Shown one piece after another: positions 27,329-36,098 of a stretch of 64,000 nt of DNA; the stretch's first letter is position 1, and the number at the start of each line of letters is the position of its first letter. Below the pieces are notes generated by a model. It was given only the letters and a program-made list of their open reading frames with translations. It was not told where the DNA came from and ran no database searches. Source of the DNA: Komagataeibacter xylinus (GTDB lineage Bacteria > Pseudomonadota > Alphaproteobacteria > Acetobacterales > Acetobacteraceae). The position numbers were made by a program, and so were the translations under genes. Location of the stretch: contig NZ_JARWSK010000009.1 in the NCBI RefSeq assembly GCF_031081985.1, positions 62,001 to 126,000 of the forward strand, read 5' to 3'.

Positions 27329-28159
27329 ATGAACATGCGCACACCCCGCCGCCGTGGGGCCTCGCCCGGGGCTCATTCCGCTTCTTCCGCCCGCGCCACA
27401 CCCGAAAGGGGCGGCAGGCGGGGTGGCCGTGGGGCCGCATCGGCACCGCACGGCACGTGCTGGCTGTATGGCCTGCATGCGGTTCAGGCCGCGCTTGAAA
27501 ACCCGGCCCGCAAGCTGCGCCAGCTTCTGGTCACGGCGGAAGCGCAGGAGAGCCTGGCAGCAAGGCTTGAAGGCGGCTTTCCCATCCAGGCCGTCCGCGC
27601 CGAGCGCGCCCAGCTTGATGCGCTGTGTGGTCCTGACGCCGTGCATCAGGGCATGGCGCTGCTGGCCGATATGCTGACCCCGCCCGATCTTGATACGGTG
27701 CTCGAGCAGCCCGGCCCGGTGCTGGTGCTCGACCAGGTGACCGATCCGCGCAATGTGGGTGCCATCCTGCGCTCGGCGGCGGCCTTTGGCGCGGTGGCGG
27801 TGGTGATGCAGGACCGCAATGCCCCTGACGAGACTGGCACGCTCGCGCGCGCGGCCTCGGGCGCGCTCGAGATCGTGCCGCTGATCCGCGTGGTCAACCT
27901 CTCGCGCGTGCTTGATGCGCTCAAGGCGCGTGGCCTGTGGGTGGTGGGGCTTGATGCGGGGGGTGGCGTTCTTGATGGCGCGGCCTTCCACCAGCGCCGG
28001 GTCGCCCTTGTGCTCGGGGCCGAAGGGGCAGGGTTGCGGCGGCTGACGCGTGAGCATTGCGATGAAATCGCGGGCCTTGCCATGAGCAGCCAGATGGAAA
28101 GCCTCAATGTATCCAACGCGGCCGCCGTGGCGCTGTACGAGATGTTCCGCCACCGCTAG
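27329..28159 (+). CDS. rlmB: 23S rRNA 2'-O-methyltransferase RlmB-like (TrmH/SpoU family)
   Basis: A 276-aa SpoU-class methyltransferase. After a basic, low-complexity N-terminus comes the substrate-binding domain (YGLHAVQAALENPARK) and the knotted SAM domain with motif 1 VLVLDQVTDPRNVGAILRSA, motif 2 VLGAEGAGL and motif 3 SQMESLNVSNAAAVALYE. RlmB methylates G2251 of 23S rRNA. The basic extension of about 40 residues is longer than in E. coli. It starts divergently from tRNA-Tyr. Confidence 0.93.
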   Translation: MNMRTPRRRGASPGAHSASSARATPERGGRRGGRGAASAPHGTCWLYGLHAVQAALENPARKLRQLLVTAEAQESLAARLEGGFPIQAVRAERAQLDALCGPDAVHQGMALLADMLTPPDLDTVLEQPGPVLVLDQVTDPRNVGAILRSAAAFGAVAVVMQDRNAPDETGTLARAASGALEIVPLIRVVNLSRVLDALKARGLWVVGLDAGGGVLDGAAFHQRRVALVLGAEGAGLRRLTREHCDEIAGLAMSSQMESLNVSNAAAVALYEMFRHR

Positions 28160-28173
28160 CGCCGCCTCTTCAC

Positions 28174-28202
28174 CAGTTTGAATGTGTCCATTCAAACCGG
28201 AC
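28174..28202 (+). repeat. Short GTTTGAATG/CATTCAAAC hairpin element, copy 2
   Basis: A perfect 9-bp inverted repeat (GTTTGAATG, loop TGTC, CATTCAAAC) 15 bases after the rlmB stop. It is the inverted counterpart of the element at 3075-3106. There is no T-run, so it is not a standard terminator. Confidence 0.65.
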
Positions 28203-28409
28203 CCGCCCAGTTCTGATCGCGCCCCTGCGCGGGGTGTGGGCCATCGCCCGTAACGCGTGGCAAAGGGCTGGGAAACATGAAAAACTATTTACGTTATAAC
28301 ATGTAGATTTGTGCCCCCGTTATTGTCATTGGGAGGGCATGACACGATTACGTGATAGGGCCATTGCGCCAGCCCGCGGCAGGTGGGGCAGGGGGCTGTG
28401 GCGCCCGGC

Positions 28410-30554
28410 ATGACGGATGGCTTCCTGCGTCGGTTCCGTTGGCTTTACGCCCCGCGCCTTGCGGATTTCGGCTTTGCGCTGCGCACGACCATTGCCGCCC
28501 TGCTGGCCCTTGTGCTGGCGCTGTGGATGGAGATGGACGACCCGCAATGGGCCCCCATGACCACATGGATCGTGGCCCAGAATTCACGCGGGCAGAGCAT
28601 GTCCAAGGCGCGGTGGCGGCTTTTGGGCACCTGCCTTGGCGCAGTAGCGGGCGTTGCGCTGATTGCCGCCATGCCGCAATCGGCGTGGCTGCTGTTTCCC
28701 GTGCTGGCCCTGTGGGTGGGGGTGTGCTGCGGGCTGGCCACGTTCCTGCGCAATTTTCACTCCTATGCGCTGGTGCTCATGGCGTTTACCAGCGGGCTGA
28801 TTGCGCTCAATGCCGCCAATGCGCCGCATCAGGTGTTCGACATTGCCCTGTCGCGCTCGACCTACATCTTTGTGGGCATATTGTGCGAGAGCGCGCTGGC
28901 CGCCGTGTTCGCCCCTAGCCTGATTGACGTGGCCCGGCGCGAGATCGGCCAGAAGGTGGGCGCCGCCATAGGCCAGGCAGTGCAGGCGCTCGGCAGCATG
29001 ATGCAGGGGCGCGAGGGGGCATTCCTCAAGTCACGCACGCTGCTGGGCTCGGTCTTTTCCGTATCGGACCAGATCGAGTTCAGCGAGGTGGAAATGCAGC
29101 ACCGCACCCATGCGGGCGATCATGCGCGCGCAGCCCTTGCCTCGATTGCGGTGGTGATGTCGCGCGGGCTGGGGCTGAGTGCGCGCATGCATGCCACGGC
29201 TGCCCTGCCGCCTGCCTTCGTCACCCCGCTTGCGCGCGCGCAGGCGCTGTTTGCCAACATCCAGGCCGCCATGGCGGGGCCTGACCCGCTGGCCACCATT
29301 GATGCCCTGCGCGCGCAGTTGCGCAACCTTGGGGCGGAATGCCGCCAGCAGCTTGTCAATGACATCATCGCCGCATCCGGCTCTGCCCCGCCGGGCCGGG
29401 CGGCGGGGCAGCAGCATCTTGATGGCTATATCCTCAACGCCTCGCTTGGCGTGCTGCTGGTGCGGCTTGATGCGGCGCTGGGGCATCTGGCGGCAACGCA
29501 GGTGGCGCCTGCGCATGATCGCTTTCATTTCTCCATCCCGCCATGGCGCGACCGCACGGCGGCGTGGCATAACGGCATCCGCTCGGCGGGTGCGGTGCTG
29601 ATGGGTGGGCTGGTATGGGAGTGTACCGGCTGGCCCGATGGCGCGACGTTTGCCATGTTCGTGGTGGTGACCTGCAGCCGCTTTGCCGCCAATGAAAACC
29701 CGGTGCGCGACAGCATCGGCTTCCTGCGCGGGGCGGTGTGGTCGGTGCTGGTTGCGGCCATCATCACCTTCATGGTGCTGCCTGACCAGGCGGTGTGGGA
29801 GACGCTGGTGCTCTCGCTGTTCCTGCCCATGATGGTGGGCGGCCTTGCATTGCGCGATGCGCGCACGGCAGGCACGGCAGCACCCTATAACAACTTCCTG
29901 CCGTTCATGGTCTATCCGGGCAACCAGTCGCGGCTGGATGAACTGACCTTTTTCAATACCAACAGCGCGGTGGTGCTGGGTATCGGGTGCAGCGTGCTGG
30001 TGTTTCGCCTCGTGCTGCCCTTTGACCTTGATGCCGAGCGGTGGCGCATGCGCCGCCAGATCGTGCGCGACCTGCGCCGCATTGCCCTTGCCCCCGCCAT
30101 ACCCGACCCCGGCGCATGGGTGAACCGGCTCACCACCGGCTTTGCGCGGCTGGTGCGGCATGCGTCCACCATGTCCGATGCGCAGACCAATGCGTATCTG
30201 GATGGCGTGCTGTCGGCCATGACGGTGGGGCTCAACCTGATCCGCCTGCGCGGCCTGCTGGCCCGCGGCAGCCTGCCACCTGCCGTTGGGGCTGCGGTGG
30301 AGCGCACGCTGGCCGCCTTTGGCTCGTGGAAGGGCGGCCCGCCGGAGGGGCTGGCCCGCATCGTGGCAGCCACGCTTGCGCAGATAGGCAGCGCGGTGGA
30401 CGGTGAGACCAACCTGTCGCGCCGCCTCGATCTGGGGTGGTGCATGGCCTATCTGGAAATACTGGTGCGTGAACTGCACATGAATGCGCGGTTTTTCGAT
30501 GTGACGCGCCGCTTTCACCTGCCGCCTGATGGGGCGGGCAAGGGCGGCGCATAG
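28410..30554 (+). CDS. FUSC family inner membrane protein (aromatic acid exporter-like)
   Basis: A 714-aa protein with two membrane blocks, each of about five to six helices (residues about 15-165 and 395-540), separated by a helical cytoplasmic region. The FALRTTIAALLALVLALWMEMDDPQWAPMT start and the later MGGLVWECTGWPDGATFAMFV block are typical of the FUSC/AaeB family, which export aromatic carboxylic acids. The ATG at 28410 is preferred over a GTG at 28383. There is no adjacent membrane-fusion gene, which AaeB-type pumps usually have. Confidence 0.85.
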   Translation: MTDGFLRRFRWLYAPRLADFGFALRTTIAALLALVLALWMEMDDPQWAPMTTWIVAQNSRGQSMSKARWRLLGTCLGAVAGVALIAAMPQSAWLLFPVLALWVGVCCGLATFLRNFHSYALVLMAFTSGLIALNAANAPHQVFDIALSRSTYIFVGILCESALAAVFAPSLIDVARREIGQKVGAAIGQAVQALGSMMQGREGAFLKSRTLLGSVFSVSDQIEFSEVEMQHRTHAGDHARAALASIAVVMSRGLGLSARMHATAALPPAFVTPLARAQALFANIQAAMAGPDPLATIDALRAQLRNLGAECRQQLVNDIIAASGSAPPGRAAGQQHLDGYILNASLGVLLVRLDAALGHLAATQVAPAHDRFHFSIPPWRDRTAAWHNGIRSAGAVLMGGLVWECTGWPDGATFAMFVVVTCSRFAANENPVRDSIGFLRGAVWSVLVAAIITFMVLPDQAVWETLVLSLFLPMMVGGLALRDARTAGTAAPYNNFLPFMVYPGNQSRLDELTFFNTNSAVVLGIGCSVLVFRLVLPFDLDAERWRMRRQIVRDLRRIALAPAIPDPGAWVNRLTTGFARLVRHASTMSDAQTNAYLDGVLSAMTVGLNLIRLRGLLARGSLPPAVGAAVERTLAAFGSWKGGPPEGLARIVAATLAQIGSAVDGETNLSRRLDLGWCMAYLEILVRELHMNARFFDVTRRFHLPPDGAGKGGA

Positions 30555-30573
30555 ATCAGGATAAAAGCGTCAG

Positions 30574-30622
30574 AAGAACGCGGCCTTTTTGAAAAAAGGC
30601 GACGCCCAAAAACTTTTATTAT
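30574..30622. repeat. B-hairpin intergenic repeat
   Basis: CGGCCTTTTTGAAAAAAGGCG hairpin with the right end CCCAAAAACTTTTATT. B-only copy, just after the FUSC gene. Confidence 0.7.
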
Positions 30623-30672
30623 TTTCATAAGGTGTTATTCTTGAAAACTCTCAGTAATAAGGGATTTGTTTC

Positions 30673-31023
30673 ATGACCATCAAACGCCTGCAACCTGAAG
30701 AACGCCTCGCCGGGGCTGTCGTGCATGGTGGCCTTGTCCATCTTGCCGGGCAGGTCGCCGATGATGACAACCTCGATGCCGAAGGCCAGACCGCCGACAT
30801 CCTGCGCCAGATTGACGCCATCCTTGCCGAGGTAGGCACCAGCAAGGCCAACCTGCTTTCGGTCCAGATCTTCCTGAGCGACATGAACGACATGGCCGCC
30901 ATGAACCGCGCATGGGATGCCTGGCTCGACCCCGCCAGCAAGCCCGCCCGCGCCACGGTGGAAGCCCGCCTGGCCAACCCGAAATGGAAGGTCGAGATCA
31001 CGGGCATCGCTGCCCTGTCCTGA
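30673..31023 (+). CDS. RidA family protein
   Basis: A 116-aa protein of the YjgF/YER057c/RidA family. Marks: VVHGGLVHLAGQVADD, then the trimer-interface FLSDMNDMAAMNRAWDAWL and PARATVEARLA with the conserved Arg that binds the substrate carboxylate. RidA hydrolyses reactive enamines/imines from PLP enzymes. A single-gene unit between two repeat copies. Confidence 0.9.
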   Translation: MTIKRLQPEERLAGAVVHGGLVHLAGQVADDDNLDAEGQTADILRQIDAILAEVGTSKANLLSVQIFLSDMNDMAAMNRAWDAWLDPASKPARATVEARLANPKWKVEITGIAALS

Positions 31024-31027
31024 AAAA

Positions 31028-31075
31028 GATAAAAGTTTCTGGGTGCCGCCTTTTTTCAAAAAGGCGGCGTCTTTC
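31028..31075. repeat. B-hairpin intergenic repeat
   Basis: AAAAGTTTCTGGGTGCCGCC, loop TTTTTTCAAAAA, GGCGGC. It directly follows the ridA-type gene and likely terminates it. Confidence 0.75.
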
Positions 31076-31231
31076 TATGTGCAACCTATTGACCCGATAG
31101 GATTTCCACGAAGTCGTTTTGGTACCGGACGGTCACAAAACCCGCTCCGCATGCAACCGCGCGGCAGGCGCACTGTTTGATCTGTAGCCCCGGGGTCACA
31201 AGCCCCCTGTTACAGATACGGAGCCTGCACC

Positions 31232-32233
31232 ATGCCAGATGACAGCCATATTGCCTCCTCCCGCCGCACCGTGCTGGCCGCAGCAGCAGGTCTTGTAACG
31301 GCAGCGGCGGCCTCTGGCCGGGCGCAGGCAGCCGAAATGGCAGCCCCCCGCCCGCCACTGGTCGACCCGGAAAACGCCTATCCCCGCCCGCCTTTTCCCG
31401 AGCAGTCACAGCCTTGGCCCGGCCTTGCGGGCAAGATGAACCCGCGCCCCGACCATGGCGAGACAAGCTACCGTGGCTCGGGCCGCCTGGCCGGGCGCAA
31501 GGCGCTGATTACAGGCGGGGATTCCGGCCTCGGCCGCGCCGCCGCCATCGCCTATGCCCGTGAGGGGGCGGATGTGGCCATAGCCTACCTGCCGCAGGAG
31601 GAACCTGATGCGCGTGAAGTCGTGGCCCTCATTCGCGAGGCCGGGCGCAAGGCGGTTGCCCTGCCCGGTGACCTGCGTGACAGTAAATACTGCGCCCAGC
31701 TCGTCCAGCACGCGCATGATGAACTCGGTGGGCTGGACATACTGGTCAGCAACGCGGGCCGCCAGCGCCATCAGGCCAGTATTCTTGATATTACCGACGA
31801 GCAGTTCGACGAGACCTTCCGCACCAATATCTATGCGCTGTTCCACCTGAGCAAGGCCGCCATTCCGCTCATGCCGCGCGGGAGCGCGATCATCGCCACG
31901 GCCTCGGTCAATGCGTTCAGCCCATCGGAGATCCTGCTGGATTATTCCGCGACCAAGGGGGCCATTGTCGCCTTCGTCAAGTCGCTGGCCAAGCAGATGG
32001 TGCACAAGGGCATTCGCGTCAACGCTGTCGCCCCCGGCCCGTTCTGGACCGCGCTGCAGGTCAGTGGCGGGCAGACGGAGGAGAACATCCACAATTTCGG
32101 TGGCGAGACCCCGATGGGCCGTGCAGGCCAGCCGGCGGAAATCGCGCCGATCTATGTGCTGCTGGCCTCATCCGAGGCAAGCTACATCACCGGGCAGGTC
32201 TATGCGGCCTCGGGCGGCACGGGGGTGGGCTGA
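31232..32233 (+). CDS. Tat-exported SDR family oxidoreductase
   Basis: A 333-aa protein. The N-terminus has a twin-arginine signal (SRRTVLAAAAGLVTAAAAS), then about 50 Pro-rich residues, then an SDR core with TGGDSGLG, SNAG (Ser for the usual first Asn), catalytic Ser in ATASVNA and YSATK, and the NAVAPGPFWT end. It resembles E. coli YghA-type proteins. Tat export suggests that it folds with NAD(P) in the cytoplasm and acts in the periplasm. Physiological substrate unknown. Confidence 0.88.
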   Translation: MPDDSHIASSRRTVLAAAAGLVTAAAASGRAQAAEMAAPRPPLVDPENAYPRPPFPEQSQPWPGLAGKMNPRPDHGETSYRGSGRLAGRKALITGGDSGLGRAAAIAYAREGADVAIAYLPQEEPDAREVVALIREAGRKAVALPGDLRDSKYCAQLVQHAHDELGGLDILVSNAGRQRHQASILDITDEQFDETFRTNIYALFHLSKAAIPLMPRGSAIIATASVNAFSPSEILLDYSATKGAIVAFVKSLAKQMVHKGIRVNAVAPGPFWTALQVSGGQTEENIHNFGGETPMGRAGQPAEIAPIYVLLASSEASYITGQVYAASGGTGVG

Positions 32234-32272
32234 AGCCTTGCGCTGTGCTGCGCGCGGTGGCACAGCACAGGC

Positions 32273-32386
32273 ATGCGCATGATCATTCCTGCCCTGCTGA
32301 TGCTCCTTGGTGTTGCAGCGTGTTATTTCGCCATAGGCATGATTACCGATGCCGGGCGGTTCATCTCGGACTCCCATCCGTGGTGA
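32273..32386 (+). CDS. Possible 37-aa membrane micro-protein
   Basis: Begins at an ATG 39 bases after the SDR stop and encodes one hydrophobic helix (MIIPALLMLLGVAACYFAIG) followed by a short polar tail. No good ribosome site is seen. Kept because of the clean single-helix design; it may be chance. Confidence 0.3.
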   Translation: MRMIIPALLMLLGVAACYFAIGMITDAGRFISDSHPW

Positions 32387-32426
32387 CGCGTGCCTTCATG
32401 AAAGAGCGTTTTAAAACAGCGTTTTG

Positions 32427-32512
32427 ATAAAAGTTTTTGGTGAAGCTTTTTTCAAAAAGCTTCGAAGAAACGCCATCTTTTTAAAAAAAGGCGGCACCCC
32501 AAACTTTTATCA
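32427..32512. repeat. Two-hairpin intergenic repeat (A then B order)
   Basis: AAAAGTTTTTGGTGAAGCTT starts hairpin A, then hairpin B, here with a mutated left arm (CGCCATC), and the right end CCCCAAACTTTTAT. The two ends are inverted repeats. One of the most complete copies. Confidence 0.85.
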
Positions 32513-32574
32513 TTTCAAGGCATTATCGGGTCTGCCTTTTCAAGCAGTGTCTTGACGGTAAAGGGGATGACAGG

Positions 32575-32712
32575 ATGACTGATCACGATGTCACCACACC
32601 GGGCCTTGCGGGCCTGTTATGGCCCCGCCGCAGCCTGTGCTACCGGCGCCTTGCCAGGTGGCTCATCCCCGACATGCGCTGGATGGAGCGGCCCCGCCCG
32701 CTGGATATCTGA
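32575..32712 (+). CDS. Small basic protein, hypothetical
   Basis: A 45-aa frame with AAAGGGG about nine bases before the ATG. Rich in Arg and Trp (LLWPRRSLCYRRLARWLIP), no hydrophobic helix. It lies alone between a repeat and the CHRD gene. No family recognised. Confidence 0.4.
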   Translation: MTDHDVTTPGLAGLLWPRRSLCYRRLARWLIPDMRWMERPRPLDI

Positions 32713-32874
32713 AAAAAGCGCCATCAGGATTAAGTATCTGGCAACATCATGGCCCTACAGGGATTTGTGTTGCGCTGCGTCAGGCTTCATGCATGTGATA
32801 CGCATTCACGTTACGCGTATCCCATAAAAACCGGAACAAGGCATGCGGGCCATACCCGCACTGGAGTCAGAGAG

Positions 32875-33312
32875 ATGATCCGTTTTTCCACCCTGCCAGC
32901 CCTTGTCGTGGCCAGTGTTGCCTTCGCCTCGCCCGCGCTGGCATCGGTCGTGCGTCTTGAAGGGCATTTTGCAGGGGAACATGGCGCGACATCCCACCCC
33001 GAGGGCAAGGTCGAAGCGGCGCTGAACACGCGCACCAACCTTGTGAAGTATGTCATTACATGGAGCGGCCTGAGCGGCCCGGTCACGGCAGCGCATTTCC
33101 ATGGCCCCGCCCCGGCAGGCGAGGAGGCGGGCGTGCTCGTGCCCATTCCCAGCCCCTACAAATCCGGCCAGCATGGCGCGGTGCTGCTCTCGGCCGAGCA
33201 GGCGCAGGCGCTGCAGAACGGGCAGGTTTACGTCAACCTGCACACTGCCGCCCTGCCCAATGGCGAGGCGCGCGCCCAGATCGAGCGCCTGACCCCGCCG
33301 GCCAGGCCGTAA
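32875..33312 (+). CDS. Secreted CHRD-domain protein
   Basis: A 145-aa protein with a signal peptide ending ALA (about residue 23). The rest is one CHRD domain: LVKYVITWSGLSGPVTAAHFHGPA, then GQVYVNLHTAALPNGEARAQI. CHRD domains, first found in chordin, are common in small bacterial exported proteins of unknown role. GGAGT precedes the ATG at 32875. Confidence 0.88.
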   Translation: MIRFSTLPALVVASVAFASPALASVVRLEGHFAGEHGATSHPEGKVEAALNTRTNLVKYVITWSGLSGPVTAAHFHGPAPAGEEAGVLVPIPSPYKSGQHGAVLLSAEQAQALQNGQVYVNLHTAALPNGEARAQIERLTPPARP

Positions 33313-33410
33313 AGCGGGCCTGCCTGGCATAAAGTCCATGATAGGGTTTGCATGGCTGCTATTTGTGCGGCACTGTTGGCGTTACGGCATGGAAGCCATG
33401 CCAATCCTTC

Positions 33411-33986
33411 ATGGAGCCGGGCGATACATTTCGCCAGAAGTCAGGGAGTCTGCTTTTGCGCCTAGCATGTGTGGCCGCCACCGCGGCTGTTATATCCCTG
33501 TCCGGTTTTGGTCCGCTATGCGCCCATGCCCGCGCGGCGGATGCGCTTGGTGACCATACGGGAACGATCACCTTTGCCATTTCAGCGGCGGATGTCGGGG
33601 CGGGTGTATCATGGGGCAAGGGCGTGCTGACCTTCGAGGGGCATGATTATCCCTTCCGCATCCGTGGTGGTTCGGGAGCCGCCATCGGTTTTTCACGCAC
33701 CAAGGCGGTGGGCACCGTCTATAACCTGTACCGCGTGCAGGATATCGAGGGCACGTACTGGTCCGTTCAGGGCGAGGCCACGGTGGGGGCTGGCAAGGGT
33801 GGGGCCGTTATGGAAAACAATAACGGCATCTATATCAAGTTCACTTCCACAAGCAGCGGCGCGCGGCTTGCCTTCTCGGTCGAGCGCCTGACCATTCGGC
33901 TCAACCCCGGCACCACGCTGCCCGCGCAGCAGCCTGCCACGGCGCCCGCTCCCGCGCCGGCCACCAGCCCTGCATCACACCAATAG
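33411..33986 (+). CDS. Exported protein of unknown function
   Basis: A 191-aa protein. A hydrophobic export signal (LLLRLACVAATAAVISLSGF) is followed by a beta-rich domain with GTITFAISAADVGAGVSWGKG and YPFRIRGGS-GAAIGF, a layout I have seen in uncharacterised proteobacterial secreted proteins. The C-terminus is a Pro/Ala-rich tail. Several starts are possible (33348 to about 33450); the ATG at 33411 is a compromise. Confidence 0.65.
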   Translation: MEPGDTFRQKSGSLLLRLACVAATAAVISLSGFGPLCAHARAADALGDHTGTITFAISAADVGAGVSWGKGVLTFEGHDYPFRIRGGSGAAIGFSRTKAVGTVYNLYRVQDIEGTYWSVQGEATVGAGKGGAVMENNNGIYIKFTSTSSGARLAFSVERLTIRLNPGTTLPAQQPATAPAPAPATSPASHQ

Positions 33987-34047
33987 GCAGGTGGCCCCCT
34001 GATCGTGCATGGTAGGCTCCATCATGAAACCTGATGGAGCCGCCAGC

Positions 34048-34917
34048 ATGACAGAGAATACCCATAGTTTTGGCGATGGCCGCCTTGCCGCCAGCGTGCA
34101 TGCCAGGGGGGCCGAACTATGCGCCCTGCGCGCGGGCGGGCGCGACCTGCTATGGGGCGGTGGCGCGCCGTGGCAGCGGCAGTCGCCCGTGCTGTTTCCC
34201 ATCGTGGGGCGGCTGGTCGATGATACCGCCCTCGTGGAGGGCAGGCCCTACCGCATGACCCAGCATGGCTTTGCGCGCGACTGCACCTTCCGCTGGCTTG
34301 AACGCGACGAGACCGGCTGCCGCCTCGAACTTGTCGATACGGACGGGACGCGCGCGATGTTCCCCTTCGCCTTCAGCCTCGTCATCGAATACCGGATCGC
34401 GCATGGCATCCTGTCGGTGAGCTACTGCGTAACCAACCCCGACAGTGCGCGCGTGCTGCCAGCCTCGCTTGGCGCGCACCCGGCCTTCATCTGGCCACTC
34501 GCGCCCGATGTGCCCAAGAACCGGCATGTCATTACTTTTGATGAACCCGAACCTGCCCCCATCCGCCGCCTGCACGGCGGCCTGCTGCTGCCCGAAGCCC
34601 TGCCTACCCCCATCAAGGGCCGCACGCTGGCGCTTGACGAGGCCCTGTTCGCGCCGGACGCGCTGATTCTCGACCAGTTGGCCAGCCATGGGCTGACCTA
34701 CCATATCCCCGATGGGCCGGGCCTGCGGCTGACATGGGAGGGCTTTCCCTATCTGGGCCTGTGGATGAAGCCGGGCGGTGATTTCCTGTGCATCGAACCC
34801 TGGCATGGCATTGCAAGCCCGGTGGGTTTCAGCGGTGAATTTTTCACCCGTCCGGGCGTGTTTCACCTTCAGCCGGGGCAGGAATGGCGGGCTGGCTGGC
34901 AGGTCGGCTGCATCTGA
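34048..34917 (+). CDS. Aldose 1-epimerase family protein (LacX-like)
   Basis: A 289-aa cytoplasmic protein of the galactose mutarotase superfamily. Marks: GAELCALRAGGRDLLWGG, PVLFPIVGRL, MTQHGFARDCTF, LGAHPAFIWPL and CIEPWHGIASP. The absence of a signal peptide and the HGFAR/GAHPAF motifs place it in the LacX/YeaD-like branch rather than GalM. It probably epimerises a sugar or sugar phosphate. The ATG at 34048 has GGAG upstream; a strong hairpin follows the stop. Confidence 0.85.
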   Translation: MTENTHSFGDGRLAASVHARGAELCALRAGGRDLLWGGGAPWQRQSPVLFPIVGRLVDDTALVEGRPYRMTQHGFARDCTFRWLERDETGCRLELVDTDGTRAMFPFAFSLVIEYRIAHGILSVSYCVTNPDSARVLPASLGAHPAFIWPLAPDVPKNRHVITFDEPEPAPIRRLHGGLLLPEALPTPIKGRTLALDEALFAPDALILDQLASHGLTYHIPDGPGLRLTWEGFPYLGLWMKPGGDFLCIEPWHGIASPVGFSGEFFTRPGVFHLQPGQEWRAGWQVGCI

Positions 34918-34930
34918 GCATGGCAGGGGT

Positions 34931-34964
34931 CCGGCGGGTGTATTTTCCGCGCAACACCCGCCGG
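34931..34964 (+). terminator. Strong hairpin after the aldose epimerase gene
   Basis: Perfect 11-bp stem CCGGCGGGTGT/ACACCCGCCGG with a 12-base loop, 13 bases after the stop codon. The T-run is weak, so termination is likely but not certain. Confidence 0.55.
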
Positions 34965-35104
34965 AATAAGCCTTGCGAAAACAGCATGGATCGGCCCGTA
35001 AATCTGCGAAAATATCGGATGTGCAAGGCGTTGGTTGCAGCGTAGTAGAGCAACAGGAGCAGCATGCGGCAGTATCGCCCGCTAGGCTCACGGGAAACGC
35101 CTTG

Positions 35105-35332
35105 ATGCGTAGTTTTTCTCCTGTCCCCGCCGTGGGATTTTCCCCGTCTTCCCCTTCCCTCCCGATCCGTTCCTTCCGCCAGCGCGTGAGTGCGTGGGTG
35201 GGTGCGGCCTATCGCAAGCAGGGGATGATGCTGCTCTCTACACTGCCCAGCGTGGCCGTGCCCTCGGGCTGCCATAGCGGCATGGAGGGCAGCCCCTCGC
35301 TGCTCGCGTTGCGCGGCTGGGACCGCGGCTGA
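35105..35332 (+). CDS. Doubtful 75-aa hypothetical protein
   Basis: The only frame of any size in the 475 bases between the hairpin at 34964 and the next gene. It has a weak GGGAAA site and a mixed composition with no known motif. It may be non-coding. Confidence 0.2.
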   Translation: MRSFSPVPAVGFSPSSPSLPIRSFRQRVSAWVGAAYRKQGMMLLSTLPSVAVPSGCHSGMEGSPSLLALRGWDRG

Positions 35333-35440
35333 AGCTGCTGCCTGCGGGCAGGCCAGTTCTGTGATATTGTATATGGCGGCATACCCCGGTGTGCCGCCAT
35401 ATTCATGCGTGCCGTATGGCGCGGGCAGACAGGAAGGCAC

Positions 35441-36085
35441 ATGGCAATGCACAGGCGCATGTTGAACTGCATGGGGGGGATTGGCCTTGCCATGCTGGCG
35501 CATGGGGGCACGGCCGGGGCGGCGACAACCGCCTTCAACAAAATGCCGGATTACGAGAAATTCGGCATTACGGTTTCCTCCGCCTATCACGTGCGGCGCT
35601 GCGAGGTGACGGTGCGCGTCAACCCCGCCCGCTTTGCCCAGAGTGCCACCGCGCTGGAAAATGAGGGCATTCTCGATAACGCCACGACCGATCTCATCAA
35701 CAAACGGCCCGAATATTATATCGGCCAGGCCATGCACGAGATCGTGCCGACCATCATCTACCATACCTTCCTGCGCTATACCGATGCGGCGACGTGCCGG
35801 TTCATGTTCCGTAACCGGGCGGGGCAGGACGATGCGCTGTACGGCTATGCCGTATCCGAGCCGACCTTCCTCAGCTTTGTCGTGCGCAGCCACACCATGA
35901 CGCAGGTGGACTGGTACAAGGCCAGTTTTGACGAGATCAAGGAAGTCTCGGCCCAGTTCAGTGAAGACCCCGCCTACGCCACGCCCGCAACCCAGGAGGA
36001 AGGCATTCCCCCGGCCCAGCCCACCGCCACGGGCCTGCCCGGCGCGGGCGATGAGGGGCTGGGGGTGACAGACGGGCTGCGATGA
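35441..36085 (+). CDS. Secreted hypothetical protein
   Basis: A 214-aa protein with a signal peptide (ending AGA near residue 27). The mature part has two Cys and a defined alternating pattern, and ends in a Pro/Ala-rich tail. GGAAGG lies before the ATG at 35441. The stop is 13 bases before bluB, so the two may be co-transcribed, but no functional link is evident. Confidence 0.6.
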   Translation: MAMHRRMLNCMGGIGLAMLAHGGTAGAATTAFNKMPDYEKFGITVSSAYHVRRCEVTVRVNPARFAQSATALENEGILDNATTDLINKRPEYYIGQAMHEIVPTIIYHTFLRYTDAATCRFMFRNRAGQDDALYGYAVSEPTFLSFVVRSHTMTQVDWYKASFDEIKEVSAQFSEDPAYATPATQEEGIPPAQPTATGLPGAGDEGLGVTDGLR

Positions 36086-36098
36086 ACCACAAACAGGC

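Noticed and set aside
29031-30518. 495-codon minus-strand frame opposite the FUSC gene
   Set aside because: Antisense shadow with no motif; its composition is not protein-like.
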